From the NCBI RefSeq assembly GCF_006439355.1, contig NZ_VFTG01000003.1, positions 345,690-409,689 of the forward strand: a stretch of 64,000 nt of DNA, in the 5' to 3' direction. This DNA is from Mesorhizobium sp. B4-1-3. GTDB taxonomy: Bacteria > Pseudomonadota > Alphaproteobacteria > Rhizobiales > Rhizobiaceae. Positions within the stretch are counted from its first letter, which is position 1. Every line of letters starts with the position of its first letter. Below are positions 52,846 through 63,034 of the stretch, one piece after another. The notes beneath the pieces were generated by a model. It was not told the origin of the DNA and did no database searches. It worked only from the letters and a program-made list of their open reading frames with translations. The position numbers were made by a program, and so were the translations under genes.

Positions 52846-53337
52846 TCAGCGATATGGCGCGTCCAGCGCGATGTTGCGCGCCAGCTCACGCTCCCAGCGA
52901 TCGCCGTTCGCGAGTAGCTTTTCCTTGTTGTAGTAAAGCTCCTCGCGCGTCTCGGTCGCGAATTCGAAATTCGGCCCCTCGACGATGGCGTCGACAGGGC
53001 AGGCTTCCTGGCAGAAGCCGCAATAGATGCACTTCACCATGTCGATGTCGTAGCGCACGGTGCGGCGCGTGCCGTCATTGCGGCGCGGCCCGGCCTCGAT
53101 GGTGATCGCCTGCGCCGGGCAGATCGCTTCGCACAGCTTGCAGGCGATGCAGCGTTCCTCGCCATTCGGATAACGGCGCAGCGCATGTTCGCCGCGGAAG
53201 CGCGGGCTGGTCGGCCCCTTCTCGTGCGGATAGTTGATCGTTTCCTTCGGCGCGAAGAACTGGCGCATCGACAGAAAGAAGGCGCTGACGAAATCCTTCA
53301 GCAGCAGCGATTTTGCGGCCTGGGCCAGAGCGGACAT
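52846..53337 (-). CDS. nuoI: NADH-quinone oxidoreductase subunit I
   Basis: 163-residue TYKY-type subunit with two [4Fe-4S] clusters: [12 protein letters not shown] near residue 63 and [12 protein letters not shown] near 103. Links the peripheral arm chain to the quinone site. ATG at 53337 shares bases with the nuoH stop. Confidence 0.96.
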   Translation of the reverse strand: MSALAQAAKSLLLKDFVSAFFLSMRQFFAPKETINYPHEKGPTSPRFRGEHALRRYPNGEERCIACKLCEAICPAQAITIEAGPRRNDGTRRTVRYDIDMVKCIYCGFCQEACPVDAIVEGPNFEFATETREELYYNKEKLLANGDRWERELARNIALDAPYR

Positions 53338-54380
53338 CACGCAAACCCCGTGATCTTGAGGAAGGCCGCGGTGGCGACGACCATGAATAGCGAAATCGGC
53401 AGGAAGACTTTCCAGCCCAGCCGCATCAGCTGGTCGTAGCGGTAGCGCGGCACAAAAGCCTTCACCATCGAGAACATGAAGAACATCAGGCAGATCTTCA
53501 GCACGAACCAGATCACCCCCGGCACCCAGGTGAAAGGCGCGAAATTGAACGGCGGCAGCCAGCCGCCGAGGAACAGGATGGTCGCCAGCGCGCACATCAG
53601 GACGACGGCGACATATTCGCCGAGGAAGAAGAGCAGGAACGGCGTCGACGAATACTCAACCATGTGCCCGGCGACGAGTTCCGATTCCGCCTCCACAAGG
53701 TCGAAGGGGGGGCGGTTCGTCTCGGCAAGCGCGGAGATGAAGAAGATCACGAACATCGGAAACAGCGAGAGCCAGTGCCAGTCGAGGAAGGTGTTGGGCA
53801 GGCCGAGCTTGGTGCCGAGCCCGTCCTGCTGCGACATGACAATGTCGGAGAGGTTGAGCGAGCCGACGCAGAGCAGCACGGTGACGATGACGAAGCCGAT
53901 CGAGACTTCGTAGGACACCATCTGCGCGGCCGAGCGCAGCGCGCCGAGGAACGGATATTTCGAGTTTGACGCCCAGCCGCCCATGATCACGCCATAGACC
54001 TCGAGCGAGGAGATGGCAAAGACATAGAGGATGCCGACATTGATGTTGGCGATCGCCCAGCCCTCATTGACCGGAATGACCGCCCAGGCCGAGATCGCCA
54101 ACACCGCCGACACCAGCGGCGCCAGAAGGAACACGCCCTTGTTGGCGCCCGACGGGATCACCGGCTCCTTGAAGACGAATTTCAGAAGGTCGGCAAAAGC
54201 CTGCAGCGTGCCCCACGGACCGACGACGTTCGGGCCGCGACGCAGTTGCACCGCCGCCCAGATCTTGCGGTCGGCATAGAGCAGGTAGGCGACGCCGATC
54301 AGAAGCACGACGATCAGCACGACCGACTTCAACAGGATCAGCAGCGCCGGCAGCATGTAGAAGGAGAAGAAGGTGTCCAT
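53337..54380 (-). CDS. nuoH: NADH-quinone oxidoreductase subunit H
   Basis: 347-residue membrane subunit forming the quinone chamber. [22 protein letters not shown] and [29 protein letters not shown] are the acidic and Arg-rich quinone-site loops. ATG at 54380 lies 2 nt after the nuoG stop. Confidence 0.96.
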   Translation of the reverse strand: MDTFFSFYMLPALLILLKSVVLIVVLLIGVAYLLYADRKIWAAVQLRRGPNVVGPWGTLQAFADLLKFVFKEPVIPSGANKGVFLLAPLVSAVLAISAWAVIPVNEGWAIANINVGILYVFAISSLEVYGVIMGGWASNSKYPFLGALRSAAQMVSYEVSIGFVIVTVLLCVGSLNLSDIVMSQQDGLGTKLGLPNTFLDWHWLSLFPMFVIFFISALAETNRPPFDLVEAESELVAGHMVEYSSTPFLLFFLGEYVAVVLMCALATILFLGGWLPPFNFAPFTWVPGVIWFVLKICLMFFMFSMVKAFVPRYRYDQLMRLGWKVFLPISLFMVVATAAFLKITGFA

Positions 54381-54382
54381 GC

Positions 54383-56464
54383 TTATTCCGCCGCCTGCTT
54401 GAAGCCGCTCTTGGCCAGCGCCGAGCACTCGGCCATCACGGCCGACGCCCGCGCGATCGGGTTGGTGAGATAGAAGTCCTTCACCGGCGAGGTGAAGGTG
54501 CCCTTGTTCAGCCGGCCGCCGAGCTTTGCCGCCCTGGCGACGTCGTCGGCGCTGCCTGCTTGCACCTGGTCGATGCGGGCGAGATGCGGGAATTCGCCAT
54601 AGAGCTTGGCGCGCAGTTGCGCCAGCGAATCGAAGGGCAGCTTCTTGCCGAGCACGTCCGACAGCGCCCGCAGGATCGCCCAGTCCTCGCGCGCCTCGCC
54701 CGGAGCGAAGCCGGCGCGGTTGGTCTGCTGCACGCGGCCTTCCGTGTTGACATAGGTGCCCGACTTTTCCGTGTAGGCGGCTGCCGGCAGGATGACATTG
54801 GCGCGGTGCGCGCCGGCATCGCCATGCGTGCCGATATAAACGACGAAGGCGCCGCCGGTCCTGGCCATGTCGATTTCGTCGGCGCCGAGCAGGAAAAGCA
54901 GATCGGTGTCGACAAGCATGCCGGCGACGTCCTTGCCGCCCTCGCCCGGCACGAAGCCGACATCGAGGCCGCCGACGCGCGCAGCGGCGTTGTGCAGCAC
55001 CGCAAAGCCGTTCCATTCGGCGGTGACCGCGTTGACGGCGGTCGTGAGCTTTGCCGCCTGGCCGAGCACCGCGGCGCCGTCGGCGCGCGCCAGCGCGCCC
55101 TGGCCGACGATGATCAGCGGATGCGTGGCCTTGCTCAGTATCTCGAAGAACTTGCCGTTGCCGCCGGCCAGATCCTTGAGCGATTCCGGGCCCGCGCCGA
55201 TCAGCTCATAGTCGTAACGCGTATCACCGATCTCGCCGATGACGCCGACCGGCAGGTTGCCGACGCGCCAGCGCTTGCGGATGCGGGCGTTGAGCACCGA
55301 GGCCTCGAAGCGCGGATTGGCGCCGATGATCAGCACCGCGTCGGCCTGCTCGATGCCTTCGATGGTCGGATTGAAGATGTAGCTGGCACGGCCGAGCGAG
55401 GGATCGAGCGCTGCGCCATCCTGGCGGCAGTCGGTGTTCTTCGAGCCGAGCGCCGCCATCAAGAGCTTGAGCGCATAGATTTCCTCGACCGCGGCGAGGT
55501 CGCCGGCGATCGCGCCGATCCGCTCCGGGGCCGTCTTCGATACCTGTTCCTTGATCGCGGCGAAGGCTTCGGCCCAGCTTGCCGGAACCAGCTTGCCGTC
55601 TTTGCGGACATAGGGGCGATCGAGGCGCTGCGTGCGCAGGCCGTCCCAGATGAAGCGGGTCTTGTCGGAGATCCACTCCTCGTTAACCGCCTCGTTGACG
55701 CGCGGCAGGATGCGCATCACTTCGCGCCCTCTGGAGTCGACGCGGATCGCCGAGCCGACGGCGTCCATCACGTCGATCGATTCCGTCTTGGTCAGTTCCC
55801 ACGGCCGCGCCTGGAAGGCGAACGGCTTGGAGGTCAGTGCGCCGACCGGGCACAGATCGATGACATTGCCCTGCAGCTCCGACGTCATCGCTTGTTCGAG
55901 ATAGGTGGTGATCTCGGCATCCTCGCCGCGGCCGATCAGGCCGAGTTCGGAAATGCCGGCGACCTCGGTAGTGAAGCGGACGCAGCGCGTGCAGTGGATG
56001 CAGCGGTTCATCACCGTCTTGACCAGCGGGCCGATATACTTGTCTTCGACCGCGCGCTTGTTCTCGTGATAGCGCGAGGAATCGACGCCGAAGGCCATCG
56101 CCTGGTCCTGCAGGTCGCATTCGCCGCCTTGGTCGCAGATCGGGCAGTCCAGCGGATGGTTGATCAGCAGGAATTCCATCACGCCTTCGCGGGCCTTCTT
56201 GACCATGGGCGTGTTGGTGAAGATTTCAGGCGGCTCGCCATTCGGGCCTGGGCGCAGGTCGCGCACGCCCATGGCGCAGGACGCCTGCGGCTTGGGCGGC
56301 CCGCCCTTCACCTCGATCAGGCACATCCGGCAATTGCCGGCGATCGACAGCCGCTCATGGAAGCAGAAGCGCGGCACTTCCGCGCCGGCGTCCTCGGCCG
56401 CCTGCAGCAGCGTGTAATGGTCGGGTACCGTGATCTCTTTCCCGTCGACCTTTAGCTTTGCCAT
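54383..56464 (-). CDS. nuoG: NADH-quinone oxidoreductase subunit G
   Basis: 693-residue iron-sulfur subunit of mitochondrial-like length. N-terminal [2Fe-2S] ([15 protein letters not shown]), the His-ligated [4Fe-4S] ([15 protein letters not shown]) and a further [4Fe-4S] ([10 protein letters not shown]), then a molybdopterin-oxidoreductase-like domain without cofactor. ATG at 56464 gives [20 protein letters not shown], the normal start. Confidence 0.95.
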   Translation of the reverse strand: MAKLKVDGKEITVPDHYTLLQAAEDAGAEVPRFCFHERLSIAGNCRMCLIEVKGGPPKPQASCAMGVRDLRPGPNGEPPEIFTNTPMVKKAREGVMEFLLINHPLDCPICDQGGECDLQDQAMAFGVDSSRYHENKRAVEDKYIGPLVKTVMNRCIHCTRCVRFTTEVAGISELGLIGRGEDAEITTYLEQAMTSELQGNVIDLCPVGALTSKPFAFQARPWELTKTESIDVMDAVGSAIRVDSRGREVMRILPRVNEAVNEEWISDKTRFIWDGLRTQRLDRPYVRKDGKLVPASWAEAFAAIKEQVSKTAPERIGAIAGDLAAVEEIYALKLLMAALGSKNTDCRQDGAALDPSLGRASYIFNPTIEGIEQADAVLIIGANPRFEASVLNARIRKRWRVGNLPVGVIGEIGDTRYDYELIGAGPESLKDLAGGNGKFFEILSKATHPLIIVGQGALARADGAAVLGQAAKLTTAVNAVTAEWNGFAVLHNAAARVGGLDVGFVPGEGGKDVAGMLVDTDLLFLLGADEIDMARTGGAFVVYIGTHGDAGAHRANVILPAAAYTEKSGTYVNTEGRVQQTNRAGFAPGEAREDWAILRALSDVLGKKLPFDSLAQLRAKLYGEFPHLARIDQVQAGSADDVARAAKLGGRLNKGTFTSPVKDFYLTNPIARASAVMAECSALAKSGFKQAAE

Positions 56465-56538
56465 TCGCCTCAAACCCCTGCGGATGTCCCGCAATCTATC
56501 TTTCCGCGCGCGACCTGGGCCGCGCCCGGCATCTCAAT

Positions 56539-57222
56539 TCACTTCTTCGCGGCGAGCGCCGCGGCCTGGGCAGTCCAATCGTCGCGGCCGATGCGGCCGG
56601 CAAGCGACAGATAATCTTCCACCCAGGCGATCTCTTCCGACGTCCAGGCAGCGATCTGGCCATAGGTCCAGATACCGAGCCCGTTGAGCACCTTCTCCAG
56701 CTTCGGCCCGATACCCGAAATCGCCTTCAGGTCCGACGGCTTAGCCGGCTTGTCGATTGCCTTCGGCTGCCTGAAATCTTCCGGCATCAGCCCGGTTGCG
56801 GCCGGTTGGGCGACAAGACCTGTCCCGGTCGCGTCGAGCGCCTTCTCGGTCGCGTTCGCCGCGATGTCCGTCACGTCCCTGGCGAAGTTCTGCGCCCTGG
56901 CGATCAGCGTATCGGTCGCCTTGCGCGCCTTGGAGGCGTTGGCCGCCGCTTCGTTCTGCGCCTCGAGGTCGTCGAGGAAAGGCTGAAACATGCGCTGCGA
57001 GGCTTCCATCGCGCCGGTGAACGCACCCATCCACATGCCGACGGCATGGTTGGCAAGACCGATGCTGAGCGCCGACATCGCGGCCGCACCCGCGACCGGA
57101 TGCGCCAGAAGGTTGACGGCACTGGCCATCTCCTTCGGCATCATCTTGGTCAGGTCCTGGTTCATTTTCTCGAGTTGGTCCAAATCAGGCACGAACGGGT
57201 AGGGTATCGAATACGGCGCCAT
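56539..57222 (-). CDS. Helix-hairpin-helix protein inserted between nuoF and nuoG
   Basis: 227-residue soluble protein. Residues 1-150 are Ala-rich and helical with a phasin-like look (PKEMASAVNLLAHPVAGAAA; KARKATDTLIARAQNFARDV). Residues 163-227 (SDLKAISGIGPKLEKVLNGL, then GRIGRDDWTAQAAAL) form a helix-hairpin-helix module about 35/64 identical, by hand alignment, to the C-terminal tail of NuoE in the same operon. It lacks Fe-S or redox motifs. Probably an accessory or assembly protein of complex I or a protein recruited through the shared module; function unproven. Related rhizobial genomes are known to carry such a gene in nuo. Confidence 0.75.
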   Translation of the reverse strand: MAPYSIPYPFVPDLDQLEKMNQDLTKMMPKEMASAVNLLAHPVAGAAAMSALSIGLANHAVGMWMGAFTGAMEASQRMFQPFLDDLEAQNEAAANASKARKATDTLIARAQNFARDVTDIAANATEKALDATGTGLVAQPAATGLMPEDFRQPKAIDKPAKPSDLKAISGIGPKLEKVLNGLGIWTYGQIAAWTSEEIAWVEDYLSLAGRIGRDDWTAQAAALAAKK

Positions 57223-57296
57223 AGAGAGCTCCTGGTCGTTTCTTCGTATGCCCCGCCCCTGCTTTCAGTCTGGGCTTTCGCCCGTATTTCGAAGTC

Positions 57297-58601
57297 TTAT
57301 TCCGCCGCCACCATCACCGGCTCGACCCGGTGCGCGTTGCGCGAAAACTCGTCGATGCGGCGTTCCACCTCGCCGCGGAAATGCCGCATCAGACCTTGGA
57401 TCGGCCAGGCCGCCGCGTCGCCCAGCGCACAGATCGTGTGGCCTTCGACCTGCTTGGTAACGTCGAGCAGCATGTCGATCTCGCGCTTTTGCGCCTCGCC
57501 GCGCACCAGCCGCTCCATCACCCGCCACATCCAGCCGGTGCCTTCGCGGCACGGGGTGCACTGGCCGCAGCTCTCATGCTTGTAGAAATAAGACAGCCTG
57601 GCGATCGCCTTCACGACATCCGTCGACTTGTCCATGACGATGACGGCCGCCGTGCCGAGGCCGGATTTCAGATCGCGCAGCGCGTCGAAATCCATCGGTG
57701 CGTCCATGATCTGCTCAGCCGGCACCAGCGGCACCGAAGCGCCGCCCGGAATGACCGCGAGCAGATTGTCCCAACCGCCACGGATGCCGCCGCAATGCGT
57801 CTCGATGAGTTCCCGGAACGGGATCGACATCGCCTCTTCGAAAGTGCACGGATTGTTGACGTGGCCGGACACGCAGAACAGCTTGGTGCCGGCATTGTTC
57901 GGCCGGCCGAAGGACGAGAACCAGGCTGCTCCGCGACGCAGGACGGTCGGCGCCACCGCGATCGATTCGACATTGTTGACAGTGGTCGGGCAGCCATAGA
58001 GGCCGACATTGGCCGGGAATGGCGGCTTCAGCCGCGGCTGGCCCTTCTTGCCTTCGAGGCTTTCGAGAAGCGCCGTCTCCTCGCCGCAGATATAGGCGCC
58101 GGCGCCATGATGCATATAGACGTCGAAGTCGTAGCCGGACGTGTTGTTCTTGCCGATGAGCTTGGCTGCGTAAGCCTCGTCGATCGCGCGCTGCAGCGCC
58201 TCGCGTTCGCGGATGAACTCGCCGCGCACATAGATATAGGCCGCGACCGCGCCCATGGCGAAGCCGGCGACCAGCGCGCCCTCGACCAGCGTGTGCGGAT
58301 CGTTGCGCAGGATATCGCGGTCCTTGCAGGTGCCGGGCTCGGATTCATCGGCGTTGATGACCAGATAGCTCGGGCGCCCGTCGCTCTGCTTGGGCATGAA
58401 CGACCACTTCAGCCCGGTCGGAAAGCCGGCACCGCCGCGGCCGCGCAGGCCGGACGCTTTCATCTCGTTGACGATCCAGTCGCGGCCCTTGGCGATGAGG
58501 CCGGGCGTATCGTCCCAGATGCCGCGCGACTGCGCGCCGGCCAGCGACTTGTCGAACAGGCCGTAGATGTTGGTGAAGATGCGGTCTTTGTCCTGAAGCA
58601 T
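57297..58601 (-). CDS. nuoF: NADH-quinone oxidoreductase subunit F
   Basis: 434-residue NADH- and FMN-binding subunit. [20 protein letters not shown] is the NADH/FMN glycine-rich loop, [19 protein letters not shown] the FMN site, and [13 protein letters not shown] the N3 [4Fe-4S] ligands with a later Cys in HTICALGD. Electron entry point of complex I. Confidence 0.96.
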   Translation of the reverse strand: MLQDKDRIFTNIYGLFDKSLAGAQSRGIWDDTPGLIAKGRDWIVNEMKASGLRGRGGAGFPTGLKWSFMPKQSDGRPSYLVINADESEPGTCKDRDILRNDPHTLVEGALVAGFAMGAVAAYIYVRGEFIREREALQRAIDEAYAAKLIGKNNTSGYDFDVYMHHGAGAYICGEETALLESLEGKKGQPRLKPPFPANVGLYGCPTTVNNVESIAVAPTVLRRGAAWFSSFGRPNNAGTKLFCVSGHVNNPCTFEEAMSIPFRELIETHCGGIRGGWDNLLAVIPGGASVPLVPAEQIMDAPMDFDALRDLKSGLGTAAVIVMDKSTDVVKAIARLSYFYKHESCGQCTPCREGTGWMWRVMERLVRGEAQKREIDMLLDVTKQVEGHTICALGDAAAWPIQGLMRHFRGEVERRIDEFSRNAHRVEPVMVAAE

Positions 58602-58611
58602 TTTTCGTCCC

Positions 58612-59952
58612 TCAGACCGGCTTCTTGCCGAAGACGCGAATGTATTCGGCGACGCCGCCCTTGGCGAGCGCCTTGGCCTGCTTCACCCAGTCGTCGCGCT
58701 CGATGCGGCCGCGGAAATTGAGATAGCCGTCGACCCATTCGCGCTCGGCCTTCTTCCAGCCGGCGACCTGCGCGAAGGTGTAAATACCCAGCGAATGCAG
58801 GATCGCTTCGATCTTCGGGCCGACGCCGGAGATCAGCTTGAGATCGTCGACTGTCGCCGGGCGCTCGATGCCGGCGGGCCGGTTCTTGTCCTCCAGCGAA
58901 GGCTTCGTCGTCTTGGCGACCGGTTGCTTGGTTTCCGGCGCTTTGAAGGCGCTGGCCGGTTCGGCTTTCACCTGAGGCCCGCTGCGCGGCTTGGCAACAG
59001 CCTCGACTTCCGGAGCAGCTTGGTTGGCATTGGCCGCCGAATGGCGCGGCGCCCTGACGCTGGCGCCGTTCTCGGTGGCCGGGGCGACCTTGACCGGCGA
59101 CGGCGTGTTGAGCGCCGGGCTGGTTTCAGCAGCATGCGTCTTCGGCTTGCTGGACTTGGACGGTGCAACCGGGCCCGAGGCAGATGGCGCCGAAACCGCT
59201 GGCGCAGCGGGTGCAGGGCCTGCGGCAGGTACCGTCTGCGAGGTTGCGGCAGGAGCAGCAGCCGGCGCCGCGGCGGCGGCATCCTTGGCGGCCTTCGCGG
59301 CCGCCTTGGCTTCCTTGTCGCGCGTCGACTTCAGGATCGCCTTTTCATCTGTCAGCGTCTTCAAACCATCGGCCGGTTCGGACCCGTGGCGGCCGTTCTG
59401 TGGGCCGGGCTTGACCTCGGCGCCCTTGCCGGCGTCGTAGAGATCGATGATCTCGGCCAGACGCTCAGGCGTCAGGTCCTCGAAAGTGTCCTTGAAGATC
59501 ATGACCATCGGTGCGTTGACGCAGGCGCCAAGGCATTCGACCTCCTCCCACGACAGCGTGCCTTTGTCGTTGGTGTGGAACTGGTCGTGATGGATCTTCG
59601 ACCGGCACACATCCATCAGCGCTTCCGAGCCCCGCAGCATGCAGGGCGTGGTGCCGCAGACTTGGATATGGGCGCGGGTGCCGACCGGATTGAGCTGGTA
59701 CTGCGTATAGAAGGTCGCGACTTCGAGGCCGCGGATGCGCGGCATGCCGAGCATGTCCGAGATCGTCTCGATCGCCGCCTTGGTGACCCAGCCTTCCTGC
59801 TCCTGCGCTAGCATCAACAGCGGAATGATGGCCGACTGCTCGCGCCCTTTCGGGTATTTGGCGATCCACTGCTCAGCCGCCGCCGCGTTCTCCTTGTTGA
59901 AGGCGAACGAGGCTGGCTGGAGGCTGGCTTCTGCAAGACGGCGGACTGACAT
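58612..59952 (-). CDS. nuoE: NADH-quinone oxidoreductase subunit E with Ala/Pro linker and helix-hairpin-helix tail
   Basis: 446 residues, about 2.5 times a usual NuoE. Residues 1-170 are the thioredoxin-like 24-kDa subunit with the [2Fe-2S] ligands Cys99, Cys104, Cys140 and Cys144 (CGTTPC, CLGAC). Residues ~210-365 are low-complexity Ala/Pro/Lys sequence. Residues 369-446 ([20 protein letters not shown], then [15 protein letters not shown]) form a helix-hairpin-helix module matching the separate gene at 56539. The tail is not needed for the redox centre and may serve assembly or docking. nuoD ends immediately upstream. Confidence 0.93.
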   Translation of the reverse strand: MSVRRLAEASLQPASFAFNKENAAAAEQWIAKYPKGREQSAIIPLLMLAQEQEGWVTKAAIETISDMLGMPRIRGLEVATFYTQYQLNPVGTRAHIQVCGTTPCMLRGSEALMDVCRSKIHHDQFHTNDKGTLSWEEVECLGACVNAPMVMIFKDTFEDLTPERLAEIIDLYDAGKGAEVKPGPQNGRHGSEPADGLKTLTDEKAILKSTRDKEAKAAAKAAKDAAAAAPAAAPAATSQTVPAAGPAPAAPAVSAPSASGPVAPSKSSKPKTHAAETSPALNTPSPVKVAPATENGASVRAPRHSAANANQAAPEVEAVAKPRSGPQVKAEPASAFKAPETKQPVAKTTKPSLEDKNRPAGIERPATVDDLKLISGVGPKIEAILHSLGIYTFAQVAGWKKAEREWVDGYLNFRGRIERDDWVKQAKALAKGGVAEYIRVFGKKPV

Positions 59953-61143
59953 TTAGCGATCGACCTCACCAAACACGATGTCGAGGGAGCCAAGCACGGC
60001 GGTGACATCGGCCAGCATGTGGCCGCGGCACAGGAAGTCCATGGCCTGCAGATGCGCGAAGCCGGGCGCGCGCAGCTTGCAGCGATAGGGTTTGTTGGTG
60101 CCGTCGGAGACCAGATAGACGCCGAACTCGCCCTTCGGCGCCTCGACGGCGGCATAGACCTCGCCGGCCGGCACGCGATAGCCCTCGGTATAGAGCTTGA
60201 AGTGATGGATCAGCGCTTCCATCGAGCGCTTCATCGCCGCGCGCTTCGGCGGGACCACCTTGCCGTCGAGGTTGGACACCGGGCCGGCGCTTTCCTTGCC
60301 GAGCAACAGATCCACGCACTGGCGCATGATCTTGGCCGACTGGCGCATCTCTTCCATGCGCACGAGGTAACGGTCATAGCAGTCGCCGTTCTTGCCGACC
60401 GGAATGTCGAAATCCATCTCGGAATAGCATTCATAGGGCTGCGATTTGCGCAGATCCCAGGCCGCGCCCGAGCCGCGCACCATCACGCCCGAAAAGCCCC
60501 AGGCCCAGGCGTCGGCCAGCGACACCGTGCCGATATCGACGTTGCGCTGCTTGAAGATACGGTTGCCGGTCAAAAGCGCGTCGAGGTCGTCGATCGACTT
60601 CAGGAACGGATCGATCCACTTGCCGATGTCCTCGACCAGTTTCTGCGGCAGGTCCTGGTGCACGCCGCCCGGCCGGAAATAGGCCGCATGCATGCGCGAG
60701 CCCGAGGCGCGCTCATAGAACACCATCAGCTTTTCGCGTTCGACGAAGCCCCACAGCGGCGGCGTCAGCGCGCCGACATCCATCGCCTGCGTCGTCACAT
60801 TGAGGATGTGCGACATGATGCGGCCCATCTCGGAATAGAGCACGCGGATCAACTGCCCGCGCTTCGGCACCTCGACGCCGAGCAGCCGCTCGGCCGCGAG
60901 CGCGAAGGCATGCTCCTGGTTCATCGGCGCACAATAGTCGAGACGGTCGAGATAAGGCACAGCCTGCAGGTAGGTCTTTGCCTCCATCAGCTTCTCGGTG
61001 CCGCGATGCAGCAGGCCGATATGCGGATCGACACGGTCGACCACCTCGCCGTCCAACTCCAGCACCAGGCGCAAAACGCCGTGCGCCGCAGGATGCTGCG
61101 GACCGAAGTTGATGTTGAAGTTGCGGACGGAGGTTTCAGCCAT
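59953..61143 (-). CDS. nuoD: NADH-quinone oxidoreductase subunit D
   Basis: 396-residue 49-kDa subunit lining the quinone cavity, descended from NiFe-hydrogenase large subunits. [25 protein letters not shown] has the quinone-binding His, [18 protein letters not shown] follows, and the C-terminus [16 protein letters not shown] is standard. Separate from nuoC, not fused. Confidence 0.97.
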   Translation of the reverse strand: MAETSVRNFNINFGPQHPAAHGVLRLVLELDGEVVDRVDPHIGLLHRGTEKLMEAKTYLQAVPYLDRLDYCAPMNQEHAFALAAERLLGVEVPKRGQLIRVLYSEMGRIMSHILNVTTQAMDVGALTPPLWGFVEREKLMVFYERASGSRMHAAYFRPGGVHQDLPQKLVEDIGKWIDPFLKSIDDLDALLTGNRIFKQRNVDIGTVSLADAWAWGFSGVMVRGSGAAWDLRKSQPYECYSEMDFDIPVGKNGDCYDRYLVRMEEMRQSAKIMRQCVDLLLGKESAGPVSNLDGKVVPPKRAAMKRSMEALIHHFKLYTEGYRVPAGEVYAAVEAPKGEFGVYLVSDGTNKPYRCKLRAPGFAHLQAMDFLCRGHMLADVTAVLGSLDIVFGEVDR

Positions 61144-61152
61144 TGTGGCGCC

Positions 61153-61758
61153 TCAATTTGCCTTCGCCTTCTCATCCCCGGGAAGGACGTAATCCGTTCC
61201 TTCCCACGGGCTCAAGAAGTCGAAGTTTCTGAATTCCTGCTTCAATTCCACCGGCTCGTAGATGACCCGCTTGGCCTCGTCGTCGTAGCGAACCTCGACA
61301 AAGCCGGTCAGGGGGAAATCCTTGCGTAGCGGGTGCCCCTCGAAACCGTAGTCGGTAAGGATGCGGCGCAGATCCGGATGGCCGCTGAACAGCACGCCGT
61401 AAAGGTCATAGGTCTCGCGTTCGTACCAGTCGGCGCCGGGATAGACCGCGGTCAGCGACGGCACCAGCGTTTCCTCGTCGGCCTGGACCTTGAGGCGGAT
61501 GCGCACATTCTGCTTCGGCGACAGAAGGTGATAGACGACATCGAAGCGCCTGGCACGCGACGGGTAGTCGGCGCCACATATGTCGATGATCGAGATGAAC
61601 TGACAGCGCGGATCGTCACGCAGGAAGGTCGCCACCTCGATCAGATTGCCCGGCTCGACCGAAACGGTCAGTTCGCCATAGGCAAGCACGGCTTCGCCGA
61701 TGCGGCCGGACAGCTTCTCGCCGAGATAGGTGGAGAGTTCGTCCAACGCCAGGGTCAT
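61153..61758 (-). CDS. nuoC: NADH-quinone oxidoreductase subunit C
   Basis: 201-residue 30-kDa subunit. [20 protein letters not shown] and [40 protein letters not shown], quoted here in part, form the family signature (ERExxDxxG...[10 protein letters not shown]). ATG at 61758 lies 4 nt after the nuoB stop. Confidence 0.96.
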   Translation of the reverse strand: MTLALDELSTYLGEKLSGRIGEAVLAYGELTVSVEPGNLIEVATFLRDDPRCQFISIIDICGADYPSRARRFDVVYHLLSPKQNVRIRLKVQADEETLVPSLTAVYPGADWYERETYDLYGVLFSGHPDLRRILTDYGFEGHPLRKDFPLTGFVEVRYDDEAKRVIYEPVELKQEFRNFDFLSPWEGTDYVLPGDEKAKAN

Positions 61759-61762
61759 CGGC

Positions 61763-62344
61763 TCACCGTTCGATCGTGCCGGTGCGGCGGATCTTCTTCT
61801 GCAGAAGGAGAATGCCGTAGAGCAGCGCTTCGGCGCTCGGCGGGCAGCCGGGCACATAGATGTCGACGGGCACGACGCGGTCGCAGCCGCGCACCACCGA
61901 ATAAGAATAATGGTAGTAGCCGCCGCCATTGGCGCAGGAGCCCATTGAGATGACGTAGCGCGGCTCCGGCATCTGGTCGTAGACCTTGCGCAGCGCCGGC
62001 GCCATCTTGTTGGTCAGCGTGCCGGCGACGATCATGATGTCGGACTGGCGCGGCGACGCGCGCGGCGCGACGCCGAAACGCTCCGAGTCGTAGCGCGGCA
62101 TCGAGGTGTGGATCATCTCGACCGCGCAGCACGCGAGGCCGAAGGTCATGAACATCAGCGAGCCGCTGCGCGCCCAGGTGATCAGCGCTTCGGTCGAGGT
62201 GACAAGGAAACCCTTGTCGGCCAACTCATTGTTGATTTCGAGGAAGAAGGGATCGTCCTCCCCCACCGGCCTTCCGGTGTTGGGATCGATGATGCCCTTG
62301 GGCTTCGGCGCGACGAGGGTGCCTGAACTGTCGTTCAATCCCAT
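61763..62344 (-). CDS. nuoB: NADH-quinone oxidoreductase subunit B
   Basis: 193-residue PSST subunit with the terminal cluster N2. [17 protein letters not shown] (adjacent Cys pair), [20 protein letters not shown] and [12 protein letters not shown] hold the four [4Fe-4S] ligands. ATG at 62344 with AAGGAG upstream overlaps the end of nuoA by 10 nt. Confidence 0.96.
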   Translation of the reverse strand: MGLNDSSGTLVAPKPKGIIDPNTGRPVGEDDPFFLEINNELADKGFLVTSTEALITWARSGSLMFMTFGLACCAVEMIHTSMPRYDSERFGVAPRASPRQSDIMIVAGTLTNKMAPALRKVYDQMPEPRYVISMGSCANGGGYYHYSYSVVRGCDRVVPVDIYVPGCPPSAEALLYGILLLQKKIRRTGTIER

Positions 62345-62700
62345 TCCAGCGCTCCTTTTTTCCATTCATAGGCAAAGCCGATGGTCAGCACCGCCAGAAA
62401 CACCATCATCGACCAGAAGCCGAGCATGCCGAGCTTCGAGAAGGACACCGCCCATGGGAACAGGAAGGCGACCTCGAGATCGAAGATGATGAACAGGATC
62501 GATACCAGGTAGAAACGGATGTCGAACTTCATGCGGGCGTCGTCGAAAGAATTGAACCCGCATTCGTAGGCGGAAAGCTTTTCCGGATCGGGGTTGCGAT
62601 AGGCCACCAGGAAGGGCGCGACGATAAGCGCGAGACCGACGATCATCGCCACGGCGATGAACAGGACGATGGGCAGATACGAACTCAGGAGTGCGCTCAT
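62335..62700 (-). CDS. nuoA: NADH-quinone oxidoreductase subunit A
   Basis: 121-residue three-helix membrane subunit. [26 protein letters not shown], quoted in part as YECGFNSF and RFYLV, is the conserved loop with the quinone-site Cys. First gene of the nuo operon, which runs to birA at 46021. Reading starts at ATG 62700. Confidence 0.96.
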   Translation of the reverse strand: MSALLSSYLPIVLFIAVAMIVGLALIVAPFLVAYRNPDPEKLSAYECGFNSFDDARMKFDIRFYLVSILFIIFDLEVAFLFPWAVSFSKLGMLGFWSMMVFLAVLTIGFAYEWKKGALEWD

Positions 62701-63034
62701 GCGGCGGCTTTCCTTCGGCGGGGCAGTTCACTTTGATTACAGCAACGAACTCTAATGCGGAAGCGTGACAGTTTAACCGCTGAACCGTTTTAGGAGGGCC
62801 CATGCTGCAACGCGGCGAGGGTTAGCGCAGCGGTTTCGGTGACGCAAGTCAAACCTTGTTCAAATCGCGGCCCTGGACGGCTTATCGGAAGAAACTGGTC
62901 CGATCCGCTCTTGTTGATTTCCTTCACTTTTTACTCCACTTTCCTCTCCTGACATATCTCCCGCCATCTGCCTGCTAGCATGGCCGGAATCACCGGCTAA
63001 AAATCCAACGGACGATCGGGGCAAGGACACCTTG
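62701..63034. other. 334-nt divergent spacer between nuoA and the glycosylase gene
   Basis: Must hold the nuo promoter. On the minus strand TTGACT lies at 62852-62847, but no good -10 stands 16-18 nt on. On the plus strand CTGACA before TGCTAGCAT near 62950-62980 has long spacing. No repeat, ORF with ribosome site or structured leader was recognised. Confidence 0.4.

Noticed and set aside
54560..56455. 631-codon plus-strand frame antisense to nuoG
   Set aside because: Shadow frame; nuoG has all Fe-S motifs on the minus strand.
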